A stretch of 64,000 nt of DNA from Bradyrhizobium sp. CB1717 (GTDB lineage Bacteria; Pseudomonadota; Alphaproteobacteria; Rhizobiales; Xanthobacteraceae), in assembly GCF_029714325.1 (NCBI RefSeq), contig NZ_CP121666.1, forward strand, positions 3,472,001-3,536,000, given 5' to 3'. The notes beneath the pieces were generated by a model that worked only from the letters and a program-made list of their open reading frames with translations, did no database searches and was not told the origin of the DNA. How positions within the stretch are numbered: the stretch's first letter is position 1; each line of letters begins with the position of its first letter. The translations under genes and the position numbers were made by a program. This document shows positions 9,341 through 18,082 of the stretch, in pieces.

Positions 9341-9356
9341 GTTTTAAGCCTAAAAT
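9341..9356. promoter_or_regulatory. Candidate MarR operator, copy 6 (ligase)
   Basis: GTTTTAAGCCTAAAAT, 49 bp before the ligase ATG at 9406. Its central AAGCCT core equals that of copy 4. Its position shows that an upstream in-frame start at 9355 is not real. Confidence 0.65.
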
Positions 9357-9405
9357 GTTTTTAGATAGTGCTGCCGGGTGCTTTCCATGCGCAAAGGAGC
9401 GTGCG

Positions 9406-11097
9406 ATGGCCAACGCCGCCAAGGTTCAAGCGTCGGGCTCGTATGACGGCAACGCCGCGACGGCCCATGTCGATACATTCGCGCGGCAGCATCTGCCGTC
9501 GCGCGAGCTATGGCCCGAATTCATCTTCACGCGGCCGGAGCTGCACTATCCGCCGCGATTGAACTGCGTCAGCTATTTTCTCGATCGGTGGGTGGAGCAG
9601 GGCCACGGTGATGCGCCTTGCGTCATCAGTCCCGCCGTGAGCTACAATTATCGCGAGCTGCAGGCGCTCGTGAATCGCATCGCCAACGTGCTCGTCGGCA
9701 AGCTGGGCCTCGTCACCGGCGGGCGTGTGCTGCTGCGCTCGGCCAACAATCCGATGATGGTCGCAACTTATCTCGCTGTGATCAAGGCCGGCGGAATTTG
9801 CGTGGCGACGATGCCGCTGCTGCGCGCCAAGGAGCTCTCCTATCCGATCCAGAAGGCGGAGATCACGCTGGCGCTCTGCGACGGAAAACTCGCCGATGAG
9901 ATGGAAAAGGCGAAGCTAGCTGCGCCCGGTCTCAAGCAGGTCGTCTATTGGGGCAATAGCGCGCCCGACTCGCTCGAGGCGCTGATCGCCGATGCCAGCC
10001 CCGAGTTCACGAGCGTCGATACAGCGTCCGACGACATCTGCCTGATCGCCTTCACGTCGGGCACAACAGGCGATCCCAAGGGCACCATGCATTTCCATCG
10101 CGACATGCTGGCCGTCTGCGATGGCTACGCGCGCAACATCCTGCGCGCCGAGCAGAAGGATCGCTTCATCGGCTCGGCGCCGCTCGCCTTCACCTTCGGC
10201 TTCGGCGGCGTGTTGTTTCCGATGCATATCGGCGCCTCTTTCGTGGTGCTGGAGAAGACGACGCCGGACGACATGCTGACGGCGGTCGAGCAGTACAAGA
10301 CCACGGTCTGCTTCACGGCGCCGACTGCCTATCGCGCGATGATCGGCAAGCTTGCGGGACGCGACATTTCCTCGCTTCGGAAGTGCGTCTCTGCCGGTGA
10401 GACATTGCCAAAGCCGACATTCGACGCCTGGCTCGAGGCGACCGGCATCAAGCTGATGGACGGCATCGGCTCGACCGAGCTGTTGCACATCTTCATCAGC
10501 GCGACCGAGGACGAGATCCGTCCCGGCGCAACGGGCAAGCCCGTCCCAGGCTATGAAGCGAAGATCGTCGACGATGCCGGTGACGACGTCCCGACGGGCA
10601 CGATGGGACGCCTCGCCGTGCGCGGGCCGACCGGCTGCCGTTATCTCGCCGACGAGCGGCAGCGCAAATATGTCCAGAATGGCTGGAATATCACCGGCGA
10701 CACCTATTTGATGGATAGCGACGGTTATTTCTGGTACCAGTCGCGCTCCGACGACATGATCGTGTCGGCGGGCTACAATATCGCAGGCACTGACGTCGAG
10801 GCGGCGCTGCTGACGCACCCTTCTGTCGTCGAGTGTGGAGTGGTCGGTGCGCCGGACGAGGCGCGAGGCATGATCGTCAAGGCCTATGTCATCGCCGCGC
10901 CCGGCGTGACGCCGGACGCTCGGCTAGCGGCCGAGTTGCAGGAGCATGTCAAACGCGAGATCGCGCCGTACAAATATCCGCGCGCCATCGAGTTCGTGAC
11001 GCAACTCCCGAAGACAGAGACTGGCAAGTTGAAACGTTTTGCCCTGCGACAGCTCGCGCAGGCCGCGGCGACGTCCTCAGGCGTCGCGGCAGAATGA
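9406..11097 (+). CDS. Aryl-CoA ligase, benzoate/2-aminobenzoate-CoA ligase family
   Basis: A 563-residue adenylate-forming ligase from ATG 9406, chosen because AAGGAG lies at 9394-9399; the in-frame start at 9355 falls inside the operator. The phosphate-binding motif FTSGTTGDPKG is near residue 215, and the C-terminal LPKTETGKLKRF near 535 carries the catalytic lysine. N-terminal features resemble benzoate-CoA ligases. It would activate the aromatic acid to its CoA thioester with ATP, the entry step of the pathway. 2-Aminobenzoate is the favoured substrate because of the fused monooxygenase/reductase nearby; benzoate or a hydroxybenzoate cannot be excluded. Confidence 0.87.
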   Translation: MANAAKVQASGSYDGNAATAHVDTFARQHLPSRELWPEFIFTRPELHYPPRLNCVSYFLDRWVEQGHGDAPCVISPAVSYNYRELQALVNRIANVLVGKLGLVTGGRVLLRSANNPMMVATYLAVIKAGGICVATMPLLRAKELSYPIQKAEITLALCDGKLADEMEKAKLAAPGLKQVVYWGNSAPDSLEALIADASPEFTSVDTASDDICLIAFTSGTTGDPKGTMHFHRDMLAVCDGYARNILRAEQKDRFIGSAPLAFTFGFGGVLFPMHIGASFVVLEKTTPDDMLTAVEQYKTTVCFTAPTAYRAMIGKLAGRDISSLRKCVSAGETLPKPTFDAWLEATGIKLMDGIGSTELLHIFISATEDEIRPGATGKPVPGYEAKIVDDAGDDVPTGTMGRLAVRGPTGCRYLADERQRKYVQNGWNITGDTYLMDSDGYFWYQSRSDDMIVSAGYNIAGTDVEAALLTHPSVVECGVVGAPDEARGMIVKAYVIAAPGVTPDARLAAELQEHVKREIAPYKYPRAIEFVTQLPKTETGKLKRFALRQLAQAAATSSGVAAE

Positions 11098-11112
11098 GAG
11101 AAGGATAGAGAA

Positions 11113-11577
11113 TTGTCCGTGACGACGCCGAAAAGCCCGCAGCTTGCGGTGCTGCCGACCGCCGATGAGAATGACAGAGGTTCGGTGGCGCAGATCCTCC
11201 AGCCGTCCGGTTGGCCGGTGCCGAAAGGCTATGCCAACGGCATGGCTGCCGAAGGGCGGATCGTTGTCACCGGTGGCGTGATCGGCTGGGATGCCGACGA
11301 GCGGCTGGCCGACGGATTCGTCGTGCAGGTCCACCAGACCCTGAGCAACATCGCCGCGATCCTGAATGAGGCCGGCGCACGCCCCGAACACCTCGTGCGC
11401 CTGACCTGGTACGTCGTCGACATGGACGAATACCTGGCGAATCTGAAGGAACTCGGCAGGGTCTATCGCGCCATCTTCGGCGCGCATTATCCGGCGATGG
11501 CGCTGGTCCAGGTCGTGCGGCTGGTCGAGAAGGCGGCTCGCGTCGAGATCGAGGCGACTGCCGTCATTCCCCGCTGA
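11113..11577 (+). CDS. RidA-family enamine/imine deaminase-like protein
   Basis: A 154-residue RidA/YjgF family protein, starting at TTG 11113 seven bases after AAGGA; GTG 11119 is an in-frame alternative. The typical core segments VTGGVIGWDA, QTLSNIAAILNEAGA and ARVEIEATAVIP are present. It lies 15 bp after the ligase stop and is surely co-transcribed. RidA proteins hydrolyse reactive enamines and imines. The product of 2-aminobenzoyl-CoA monooxygenase/reductase is itself an enamine, so a dedicated deaminase here is chemically sensible (inference). Confidence 0.85.
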   Translation: MSVTTPKSPQLAVLPTADENDRGSVAQILQPSGWPVPKGYANGMAAEGRIVVTGGVIGWDADERLADGFVVQVHQTLSNIAAILNEAGARPEHLVRLTWYVVDMDEYLANLKELGRVYRAIFGAHYPAMALVQVVRLVEKAARVEIEATAVIPR

Positions 11578-11604
11578 GCCGCGCTAACTCCTTCAGTTCG
11601 CTTC

Positions 11605-12333
11605 TCAGCTTGCCTTGGCGAGATCGTCGTCCTCGGGTGAGTTCAGATAGACGCCGGACATGGTGTCGACCCAGCACAGATGGTCGTGCACTTTCTTCAC
11701 GCCCTCGACGTTCTCCGCCGCGACGACCGCGGCCCGCCGCGCGCGTTCCTCGGTGATGACGCCGCTGAGATGGACGATGCCGTCGCGGACGATGACGTTG
11801 AGACCAAACGGGCACCAGTCATTCTTCTCCATGGTATCGATGATGCGGCTGCGAATGTGATCGTCATCGGCCGTCGGATCCGGCACGTCCCGGGCGAGCC
11901 CCGCAACCGCCTGCAACAGATTGGCGCGGGACACGATCCCGACGACCACGTCGCCGCGCACCACCGGCAGGCGCTTGACGTTGTTCCGCTCCATGAGATC
12001 GACGATCTCGGCAAGCGCCGTATCTTCGGTGATGGTCACGGGCGAGGGAGTCATCACCTCGGAAACCTTACGGCCGTGTTCCTGGACGAAGTCGCTGGCC
12101 GATGTTCCCGGACCCAGGATGAATCGCAACCAGCGACCCCGCTTGCGCCCGGTGCCGATTTCGCTGCGGCGGATGAAATCTCCTTCCGAGACGACGCCGA
12201 CCAGCCGGCCGGCCTCGTCGACCACCGTAAGGCCGCTGACGTGCCGCTTCAGCATGATGTTCGCCGCCTCGACGATGCTGGTGTCGGGGGTGACTGAGAT
12301 GACCGACCGGGTCATGATCTGATGGGCGCGCAT
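11605..12333 (-). CDS. CBS-CBS-BON domain protein
   Basis: A 242-residue protein from ATG 12333, supported by GCGGAG eight bases upstream. Two CBS domains (about 1-60 and 90-150; motifs IMTRSVISVTPDTSIVEAA and VMTPSPVTITEDTALAEIV) are followed by a BON domain at about 150-225. CBS pairs usually bind adenine nucleotides, and BON domains are linked to membrane or lipid association. It is convergent with ridA and divergent from the PHA synthase. A TTGA-N6-TCAA box lies 65 bp upstream, which suggests induction at low oxygen. Confidence 0.88.
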   Translation of the reverse strand: MRAHQIMTRSVISVTPDTSIVEAANIMLKRHVSGLTVVDEAGRLVGVVSEGDFIRRSEIGTGRKRGRWLRFILGPGTSASDFVQEHGRKVSEVMTPSPVTITEDTALAEIVDLMERNNVKRLPVVRGDVVVGIVSRANLLQAVAGLARDVPDPTADDDHIRSRIIDTMEKNDWCPFGLNVIVRDGIVHLSGVITEERARRAAVVAAENVEGVKKVHDHLCWVDTMSGVYLNSPEDDDLAKAS

Positions 12334-12397
12334 GGAAAACTCCGCTGGCATGTCGAATTTCAATGCGCAAAACCTAGCCCGAGCGTGGGGGTGCGGT

Positions 12398-12411
12398 TTG
12401 ACCCAGGTCAA
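12398..12411. promoter_or_regulatory. FNR/FixK box 1 (CBS-BON gene)
   Basis: TTGACCCAGGTCAA, 65 bp upstream of the CBS-BON start and oriented for it by distance. It fits the rhizobial FixK/FNR pattern TTGA-N6-TCAA. Confidence 0.75.
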
Positions 12412-12463
12412 ACGGACAAAGCCGTTTTTGTCCTGATTGAGCAATCGTGATCCCTGCCGGGAT

Positions 12464-12477
12464 TTGATGCAGCTCAA
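12464..12477. promoter_or_regulatory. FNR/FixK box 2 (PHA synthase)
   Basis: TTGATGCAGCTCAA, ending 67 bp before the PHA synthase ATG. Together with box 1 it makes a divergent pair, one box per gene. Confidence 0.75.
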
Positions 12478-12544
12478 CGCACAGCGGAAGCGTCGCCATA
12501 TCCTGCCGCAGGCGTAGACCAGAAGCCCGCAGGAACAATCAACC

Positions 12545-14386
12545 ATGAGCGTCGTGAAGATATTTCCACGGGCCGAAGAGCCGCTGCAAGCTCCCTCGGC
12601 CAAGCCGGTCGCTCAGGTCCCCGCCGCGAGTCCCGAAAGGGTCGCGGCGACGCCGGTTGCCTGCGATTGCCCGCCCGCATCCGATTCGTATCCGCTCGAT
12701 CGCGCGTTTCATGCCATGCTGGCGCGGTTCACGGGCGGGATTTCGCCCGTGGCCTTGTCGCTCGCCTGGCTCGATTGGGGCGCGCATCTTGCGGCGGCGC
12801 CGCAGCACCAGATGGAGCTTTCCCGCAGCATTTTTCGCGATACCGGCCGGTTCCTGGAAGCTGCCGCGCACGCGACGTCGCAAGAGCCGTGGTCCGTCAT
12901 CCGACCGCAGGGGCGGGATCGCCGCTTTAGGGACCGGCAATGGGAAGCCGCGCCCTTCAATCTGCTCGCGCAGGCGTTTCTGCTCACCGAGCGCTGGTGG
13001 CACGATGCCACGACCGGCATACGCGGCGTGTCCCATGCAAATGAAGCCATCGTCGAATTCTCGATGCGCCAGATGCTCGACATGCTGGCGCCGTCCAACT
13101 TCGCGGCGACCAATCCGCAGGTTCTGGAAAAAGCGTTCCAGAGCGGCGGAGAGAATTTTGTGTTCGGCTGGCAAAATTGGTGCAGCGATCTGATGCGCCT
13201 GCTCTCCGGCTCGAAGCCGGCGGGCGACGATCAATTTGTCGTCGGCAAGACGGTGGCGGCCTCGCCCGGCAAGGTCGTCTACCGCAACGGTCTGATCGAG
13301 CTGATCAAGTACCATCCGACGACCGCGCAGGTGCGGCCGGAGCCGATCCTGATCGTGCCGGCCTGGATCATGAAGTACTACATCCTCGATCTGTCGCCGC
13401 AGAATTCCCTGGTCAAATATCTGACCGATCAAGGCTTCACCGTCTTTGCGATCTCCTGGCGCAATCCGGATGAGAACGACCGGGATGTGGCCTTCGACGA
13501 CTATCGCAAGCTGGGTGTGATGGCCGCATTGGACATGATCGGCCGGATCGTGCCGGGCCGGAAGGTCCACGCGCTCGGCTACTGTCTGGGAGGCACTTTG
13601 CTGTCGATCGCCGCTGCCGCCATGGGACGCGACGGCGATAGCCGTCTCGGCACCATCACGCTCCTCGCCGCGCAGACCGATTTCAGGGAGGCCGGCGAAT
13701 TGACGCTCTTCATCAACGAGAGCCAGGTCGCCTTCCTCGAAGACATGATGTGGCAGCGCGGCTATCTCGATACGACACAGATGGCCGGCGCGTTCCAGCT
13801 GCTGCGCTCCAACGAGCTGATCTGGTCGCGGCTCTCGCGTGACTATCTGATGGGCGACGGCTCGCCGCCGAGCGATCTGATGGCCTGGAACGCCGACGCC
13901 ACGCGGCTGCCCTATCGCATGCACTCGGAGTATCTGCGCAAGCTGTTCCTGGACAACGATCTGGCTGAAGGTCGCTATCGCGTCGAATGCAGAAGCGTCT
14001 CGCTCTCCGACATTCACACGCCGATGTTCGTGGTCGGCACGCTCGCCGACCACGTCGCGCCTTGGCGATCCGTCTACAAGATCCACTACCAGGTCGATGC
14101 CGACGTGACGTTCGTCTTGACCAGCGGCGGTCACAATGCCGGTGTCGTCGCGCCTCCCGACGAGTCCTGGCACGACTACCAGGTCAAGACCAAAGCCGCG
14201 GACGCGCCCTATGTCGGTCCGGAGGAGTGGCTGAAGCTGGCGCCTCACGTCGCGGGCTCGTGGTGGCCTGAATGGACCCAATGGCTGGCGGCGCGCTCAG
14301 GCGCGCCCTGCGATCCACCGTCGATCAGGGGTGGAGACATTGACGACGGTCTGCCCGACGCGCCGGGCGACTACGTTCACACCTAA
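12545..14386 (+). CDS. phaC: Poly(3-hydroxyalkanoate) synthase (PhaC-type)
   Basis: A 613-residue PHA synthase with an N-terminal PhaC domain and an alpha/beta-hydrolase core. The lipase-like box GYCLGG places the nucleophile at Cys347; Asp502 (GTLADHVAP) and His530 (GGHNAG) complete the triad. The first 50 residues are variable and Pro/Ala-rich. It polymerises hydroxyacyl-CoA into carbon-storage granules. No phaA, phaB or phasin genes are adjacent, so it is a stand-alone synthase, probably one of several in the genome. Box 2 upstream predicts micro-oxic induction. Its stop overlaps that of the convergent CHAD gene by four bases. Confidence 0.9.
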   Translation: MSVVKIFPRAEEPLQAPSAKPVAQVPAASPERVAATPVACDCPPASDSYPLDRAFHAMLARFTGGISPVALSLAWLDWGAHLAAAPQHQMELSRSIFRDTGRFLEAAAHATSQEPWSVIRPQGRDRRFRDRQWEAAPFNLLAQAFLLTERWWHDATTGIRGVSHANEAIVEFSMRQMLDMLAPSNFAATNPQVLEKAFQSGGENFVFGWQNWCSDLMRLLSGSKPAGDDQFVVGKTVAASPGKVVYRNGLIELIKYHPTTAQVRPEPILIVPAWIMKYYILDLSPQNSLVKYLTDQGFTVFAISWRNPDENDRDVAFDDYRKLGVMAALDMIGRIVPGRKVHALGYCLGGTLLSIAAAAMGRDGDSRLGTITLLAAQTDFREAGELTLFINESQVAFLEDMMWQRGYLDTTQMAGAFQLLRSNELIWSRLSRDYLMGDGSPPSDLMAWNADATRLPYRMHSEYLRKLFLDNDLAEGRYRVECRSVSLSDIHTPMFVVGTLADHVAPWRSVYKIHYQVDADVTFVLTSGGHNAGVVAPPDESWHDYQVKTKAADAPYVGPEEWLKLAPHVAGSWWPEWTQWLAARSGAPCDPPSIRGGDIDDGLPDAPGDYVHT

Positions 14387-15372
14387 TCGTCAGGCGTAGA
14401 ATTCGGCGCAAGATCTGACGAGCGGAACGGCTTTGCCTTGTCCAGTTTCCGATAGGCTTTCGAGGCAGTCCGCAACAGCTTCCTTTCCCGTTTGCGGTCG
14501 AGGAAGCGAATGCCGGCCTCGGGGCCGGCGCCGTTCAATGACGCTGCCAGCGCCTGCCCACGCGCATCGTCGTTCAATTGTCCGAGGGATTTTTGCGCCT
14601 TCCTCAATTGCTTGAGGATCGATTTCTGCTTCGTCAAGGATTCGTCGGCGAACAGGTCCGCGAGCGACTCGACCGAATAGGTCATCCGCTTGTTGAGAAG
14701 CCGCAGCTTGTGACGCTTCTCGACGTCGAGCTTGCGCAGCCTCCGGGCCCTCCTGAGCAGCGTCTCCTCCCACTCGGTCAGGCGGGCCGTCGCATGGTCG
14801 GCCAGCGGGCACCGGCGCAACCTGACGGCCTCCTTGCTGCGCCGGGTCGACCAGGGGCCGCTCTCGATCCAGGTCGAGGTCTGCTCGACCAAGCGCCGAA
14901 AGCGCGCGGACTGCAGCGCGCGCGCGAGAAGGCGGTGGCTCTCGGCGCGTTTCTCGTCCCAGTGCTGGAGCTCGGCGACCACGGCGAGCTCTTCGCCGCT
15001 CTCGGCGACGACCCGCTCGATCGCGACATCGAGGTCCCGGACCATGCCAAGCTGGCTGTTCAGCCATCTCAGCTCGGCCCAGACGCTCGGCCGCAGCGCG
15101 TCATCGACCATCGGGGAGAAGAAGCGGATGGCCGTGCGCAGATGCGTCAGCGCGATGCGGATCTGATGCAGCGCGTCGGGATCGCCGCGGCACGTGCCGT
15201 CGTGTTGGGCAAGGACGGCATCGAGATGACGGCGGGCGATGATGCGGAACGCGGTGTCGCAGGCCATGCCGGGGCTGAGGCGGCCGGGCAGGACATTGCG
15301 CCGCGTCGCCGGCTTGGCGGGCGCGGCCGCCGTCGAACTCGTGGTGGGTCGCGACATCCTTGCCCGCGTCAA
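14383..15372 (-). CDS. CHAD-domain protein
   Basis: A 329-residue helical, strongly basic protein with a CHAD domain, recognisable from DALHQIRIALTHLRTAIRFF near residue 70 and later Arg/Lys-rich helices. CHAD domains bind polyphosphate and often localise to polyphosphate granules (family knowledge). The start appears to be TTG 15372, eight bases after AAGG and overlapping the upstream kinase stop as TTGA, so translation is coupled; ATG 15357 is the alternative. It is last in the alcohol dehydrogenase-kinase-CHAD operon. Confidence 0.85.
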   Translation of the reverse strand: MTRARMSRPTTSSTAAAPAKPATRRNVLPGRLSPGMACDTAFRIIARRHLDAVLAQHDGTCRGDPDALHQIRIALTHLRTAIRFFSPMVDDALRPSVWAELRWLNSQLGMVRDLDVAIERVVAESGEELAVVAELQHWDEKRAESHRLLARALQSARFRRLVEQTSTWIESGPWSTRRSKEAVRLRRCPLADHATARLTEWEETLLRRARRLRKLDVEKRHKLRLLNKRMTYSVESLADLFADESLTKQKSILKQLRKAQKSLGQLNDDARGQALAASLNGAGPEAGIRFLDRKRERKLLRTASKAYRKLDKAKPFRSSDLAPNSTPDD

Positions 15373-16901
15373 TCAGATTGCCTTGCTTGCCTTATCGCGT
15401 CCCGGCAGCTCTGGAGCGTGTGCTCCCGCGTGCTGGATGCATCGATGGTCGCCCACCCGATGTGACCGATATTATAGTGCTCTTGCTGCGCGGCAACCTC
15501 CTGCGTGGCGTCGGAGGCATCGCCATGGCGGCCGCCGATGCGGGCTTGACGGGTCGCAAGGTCGGCGACGAGGAATAGTCCGGTCAACGGCACATTGCGT
15601 TCGCTGGCCAGAGCGGCAAGGTCGTCCCGTTCGGACTCGCGTGCAAAGACCGCATCGATGATGACGGAATGGCCTTGCGCTAGGGCCCGTCCGGCACGCT
15701 GCGCCAGCAGCTCGTAGACGCGCGCGGTGACCTCAGGCCGGTACGTGGACGGTGGCAGTCGGTCGGTATGTCCCACCTGAAACAGCTGCTTGCGAACGAC
15801 GTCGCTACGCAGCACGACGGCTCCCGGCTGCGGCGCGACGTGGGGTGCCAGGGCGCGGGCAAGGACGGACTTGCCGGTGCCCGATAATCCGCCGACCGCA
15901 ATCAGGCGGGGGGCGGGAGGCGCGATCAGAGCCCGGGCGAGATCGAAATAGCGCCGCGCCCCGGCGAGAATTCCGCTCCGGTCGGCATCGGGCCGCGTCA
16001 GCCGCGCCAGTGCCACCTGCGCACGGATCGCCGCGCGAATGGACATGAACAGCGGCAGGGCGGACAGCGCGTCGAGCGTTTCGACGGGCGACATGGTGAG
16101 ATACTGGTTCAGCACGATGTTGGCTGCCGCCGACTGGTCATGGCTTAGCAGGTCCATCAGGGCGAATGCGAGATCGTAAAGCACGTCGACGGTTGCCATC
16201 TGTGCATCGAACTCGATGGCGTCGAACAGAACTGGCTGTTCGCCGATCAAGACAATGTTCGCAAGATGCAGGTCGCCATGGCAACGGCGAACGAAGCCCT
16301 GCTGGCCGCGCTCCTCGAGCAGCGGCCGCAGGCGCAGGAACATCGCGTGCGAGGCCTCGCCGAGCTGCTCGATCGCCTCGGCCGCGATATGGTTGCCCTT
16401 CCGCAGGCCGTTGCTGTTTCCATCGATGAGGCCGGGGATGGAGGCGACCCATGCCTTGCCGTCGGCGCGGGGGGCCACCGCATGCGAAGCTGCGATGGCG
16501 TCGGCGGTTGCCGAGGCGAGGTTCGCATCGAGCGGGCCGGCCTTCGCCAGATGATCCAGCGTCCGGCTTTCGTCGAAGCGGGACATGTCGACCGCATACT
16601 CGATCGGCCGGCCGCTGCCATCGACCTTCAGCGATCCGTCGATCTCCTCGGTGATCGCCACGACGCGATGATAGATCTGCGGCGCCAGCGGCCGGTTGAT
16701 CCTGATCTCTTCCTCGCAGGCCGCTTTGCGCTGCTCGAGCGTCGAATAGTCGAGGAACGGAAACCGCACGGCTCGCTTGATCTTCAGCGCGCGCGGCCCG
16801 TCGAGAAAGACCGACGCGGCATGCGTATCGATCCGCGTCACGCCGGGATGCGCACATAGCGTCGCGAAGACTCGTTCCTGGGCAGCCGTTTCGTCTGTCA
16901 T
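15369..16901 (-). CDS. Two-domain kinase: APH-like plus P-loop kinase
   Basis: A 510-residue fusion. The N-terminal half resembles aminoglycoside-phosphotransferase/choline kinase-like proteins, with the catalytic loop HGDLHLANI and the metal site DAIEFD. The C-terminal half is a P-loop kinase with Walker A GGLSGTGKS near residue 340 and resembles gluconate- or polynucleotide-kinase-like AAA_33 proteins. The natural substrate of this fusion is not known to me. It begins 24 bp after the alcohol dehydrogenase gene and overlaps the CHAD start. Control by FNR/FixK box 3 is inferred. Confidence 0.82.
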   Translation of the reverse strand: MTDETAAQERVFATLCAHPGVTRIDTHAASVFLDGPRALKIKRAVRFPFLDYSTLEQRKAACEEEIRINRPLAPQIYHRVVAITEEIDGSLKVDGSGRPIEYAVDMSRFDESRTLDHLAKAGPLDANLASATADAIAASHAVAPRADGKAWVASIPGLIDGNSNGLRKGNHIAAEAIEQLGEASHAMFLRLRPLLEERGQQGFVRRCHGDLHLANIVLIGEQPVLFDAIEFDAQMATVDVLYDLAFALMDLLSHDQSAAANIVLNQYLTMSPVETLDALSALPLFMSIRAAIRAQVALARLTRPDADRSGILAGARRYFDLARALIAPPAPRLIAVGGLSGTGKSVLARALAPHVAPQPGAVVLRSDVVRKQLFQVGHTDRLPPSTYRPEVTARVYELLAQRAGRALAQGHSVIIDAVFARESERDDLAALASERNVPLTGLFLVADLATRQARIGGRHGDASDATQEVAAQQEHYNIGHIGWATIDASSTREHTLQSCRDAIRQARQSD

Positions 16902-16925
16902 CGAAGCTGGTGTCCCAAGATGCGG

Positions 16926-17909
16926 TCAGGGCTTCAGCACGGCTGCGCCGAGAATTTGTCCATTCCGCAGCATGTCCAGCACTTCATTGGCCTGATCGAG
17001 CGGGAATGCGGTCGTTTCGGTGCGTACGCCGGCTTGTGGGGCGATGCCTAGAAAATCAAGACCGTCCTGTCGGGTGAGATTGGCAACGGAGATCAACTGC
17101 CGTTCCTGCCAGAGCAGATCATACGGGAAGCTTGGAATGTCGCTCATATGGATGCCCGCGCACACGACGCGGCCGCCCTTGCGAACGGCGCGCAACGCGG
17201 CCGGCACGAGCTCGCCGGCAGGGGCGTAGATGATGGCCGCGTCGAGCGGCGTGTCCGGCGTCTCGTCCGAAGCGCCGGCCCAGACGGCGCCGAGCCGGCG
17301 CGCGAGGTCCTGTGCGACCACATCTCCGCGCCGCGTAAACGCATGGACCGATCGCCCCTGCCAGACCGCGACTTGCGCGACGATGTGGCCGGCGGCGCCG
17401 AAGCCGTAGATGCCGAGCCGCTCGGCCTCGCCGGCCAGGACCAGCGAACGCCAACCGATCAGGCCTGCACACAGCAGAGGTGCAAGAGCGACGTCGTCGC
17501 CGGCCTCGCCCAGCGGAAAGGCGTAGCGCGCATGGGCCACCGCGTGCGTTGCATAGCCGCCGTCCCTTGTATAGCCGGTGAAGAGCGGGCGGTCGCAGAG
17601 GTTCTCCATGCCCTCCCGGCAAAACCGGCAGTTTCCGCAGGTGAATCCGAGCCAGGGAATGCCGACCCGGTCGCCCAGTACGTGCGTTGCGACATTAGGG
17701 CCGAGGAGATCGACGCGGCCGACGATTTCATGGCCGGGCACGATGGGATAGCGGATGTCGGGCAGTTCGGCATCGAGGACATGAAGATCGGTCCGGCAGA
17801 CGCCGCAAGCGCTGACCCTGACCCGGATCTGGCCTTCGCCGGGAATTGGATCGGAGCGTTCCTCCATCCGGAGCCGCGCTCGCGGGGCCACCAACACCAT
17901 CGCACGCAT
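16926..17909 (-). CDS. Zinc-dependent alcohol dehydrogenase
   Basis: A 327-residue medium-chain dehydrogenase from ATG 17909, with GGAGAG upstream. Catalytic zinc ligands are seen in GVCRTDLH (Cys38) and GHE (His60, Glu61). The structural zinc lobe is CGNCRFCREGMENLC at about 89-103, and the NAD(P)-binding turn is GFGAAGH. The fast-evolving C-terminus ends GAAVLKP. It resembles the AdhA/YogA branch that oxidises or reduces short-chain alcohols and aldehydes. It heads the three-gene operon with the kinase and CHAD genes, with an FNR/FixK box 66 bp upstream. Confidence 0.9.
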   Translation of the reverse strand: MRAMVLVAPRARLRMEERSDPIPGEGQIRVRVSACGVCRTDLHVLDAELPDIRYPIVPGHEIVGRVDLLGPNVATHVLGDRVGIPWLGFTCGNCRFCREGMENLCDRPLFTGYTRDGGYATHAVAHARYAFPLGEAGDDVALAPLLCAGLIGWRSLVLAGEAERLGIYGFGAAGHIVAQVAVWQGRSVHAFTRRGDVVAQDLARRLGAVWAGASDETPDTPLDAAIIYAPAGELVPAALRAVRKGGRVVCAGIHMSDIPSFPYDLLWQERQLISVANLTRQDGLDFLGIAPQAGVRTETTAFPLDQANEVLDMLRNGQILGAAVLKP

Positions 17910-17974
17910 CAGTCTCTCCGGGGCGGACCGCTCCGATCGAACTATCCATAGAATGGCAGCGCACGGCCAGTCCT

Positions 17975-17988
17975 TGACTTCCGTCAAC
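17975..17988. promoter_or_regulatory. FNR/FixK box 3 (alcohol dehydrogenase operon)
   Basis: TTGACTTCCGTCAA, 66 bp upstream of the alcohol dehydrogenase start. Confidence 0.75.
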
Positions 17989-18021
17989 GCCCGTCCTTGC
18001 CGGTCGGGCGGTTCCAGAGGT

Positions 18022-18035
18022 TTGACGAGGATCAA
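18022..18035. promoter_or_regulatory. FNR/FixK box 4 (universal stress protein)
   Basis: TTGACGAGGATCAA, ending 47 bp before the universal stress protein ATG. It forms a divergent pair with box 3. Confidence 0.72.
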
Positions 18036-18082
18036 GCGTCCCGACGAAAGCCGGCCTATTCTGGTAGCTAAGGAGAATTCCG

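Noticed and set aside
12437..12453. A possible extra FNR/FixK box near TTGAGCAA
   Set aside because: The spacing between half-sites is wrong; it does not fit TTGA-N6-TCAA.
12539..14281. A 580-codon minus-strand frame opposite the PHA synthase
   Set aside because: Composition is of a shadow frame, and the plus strand has the full catalytic triad and family motifs.
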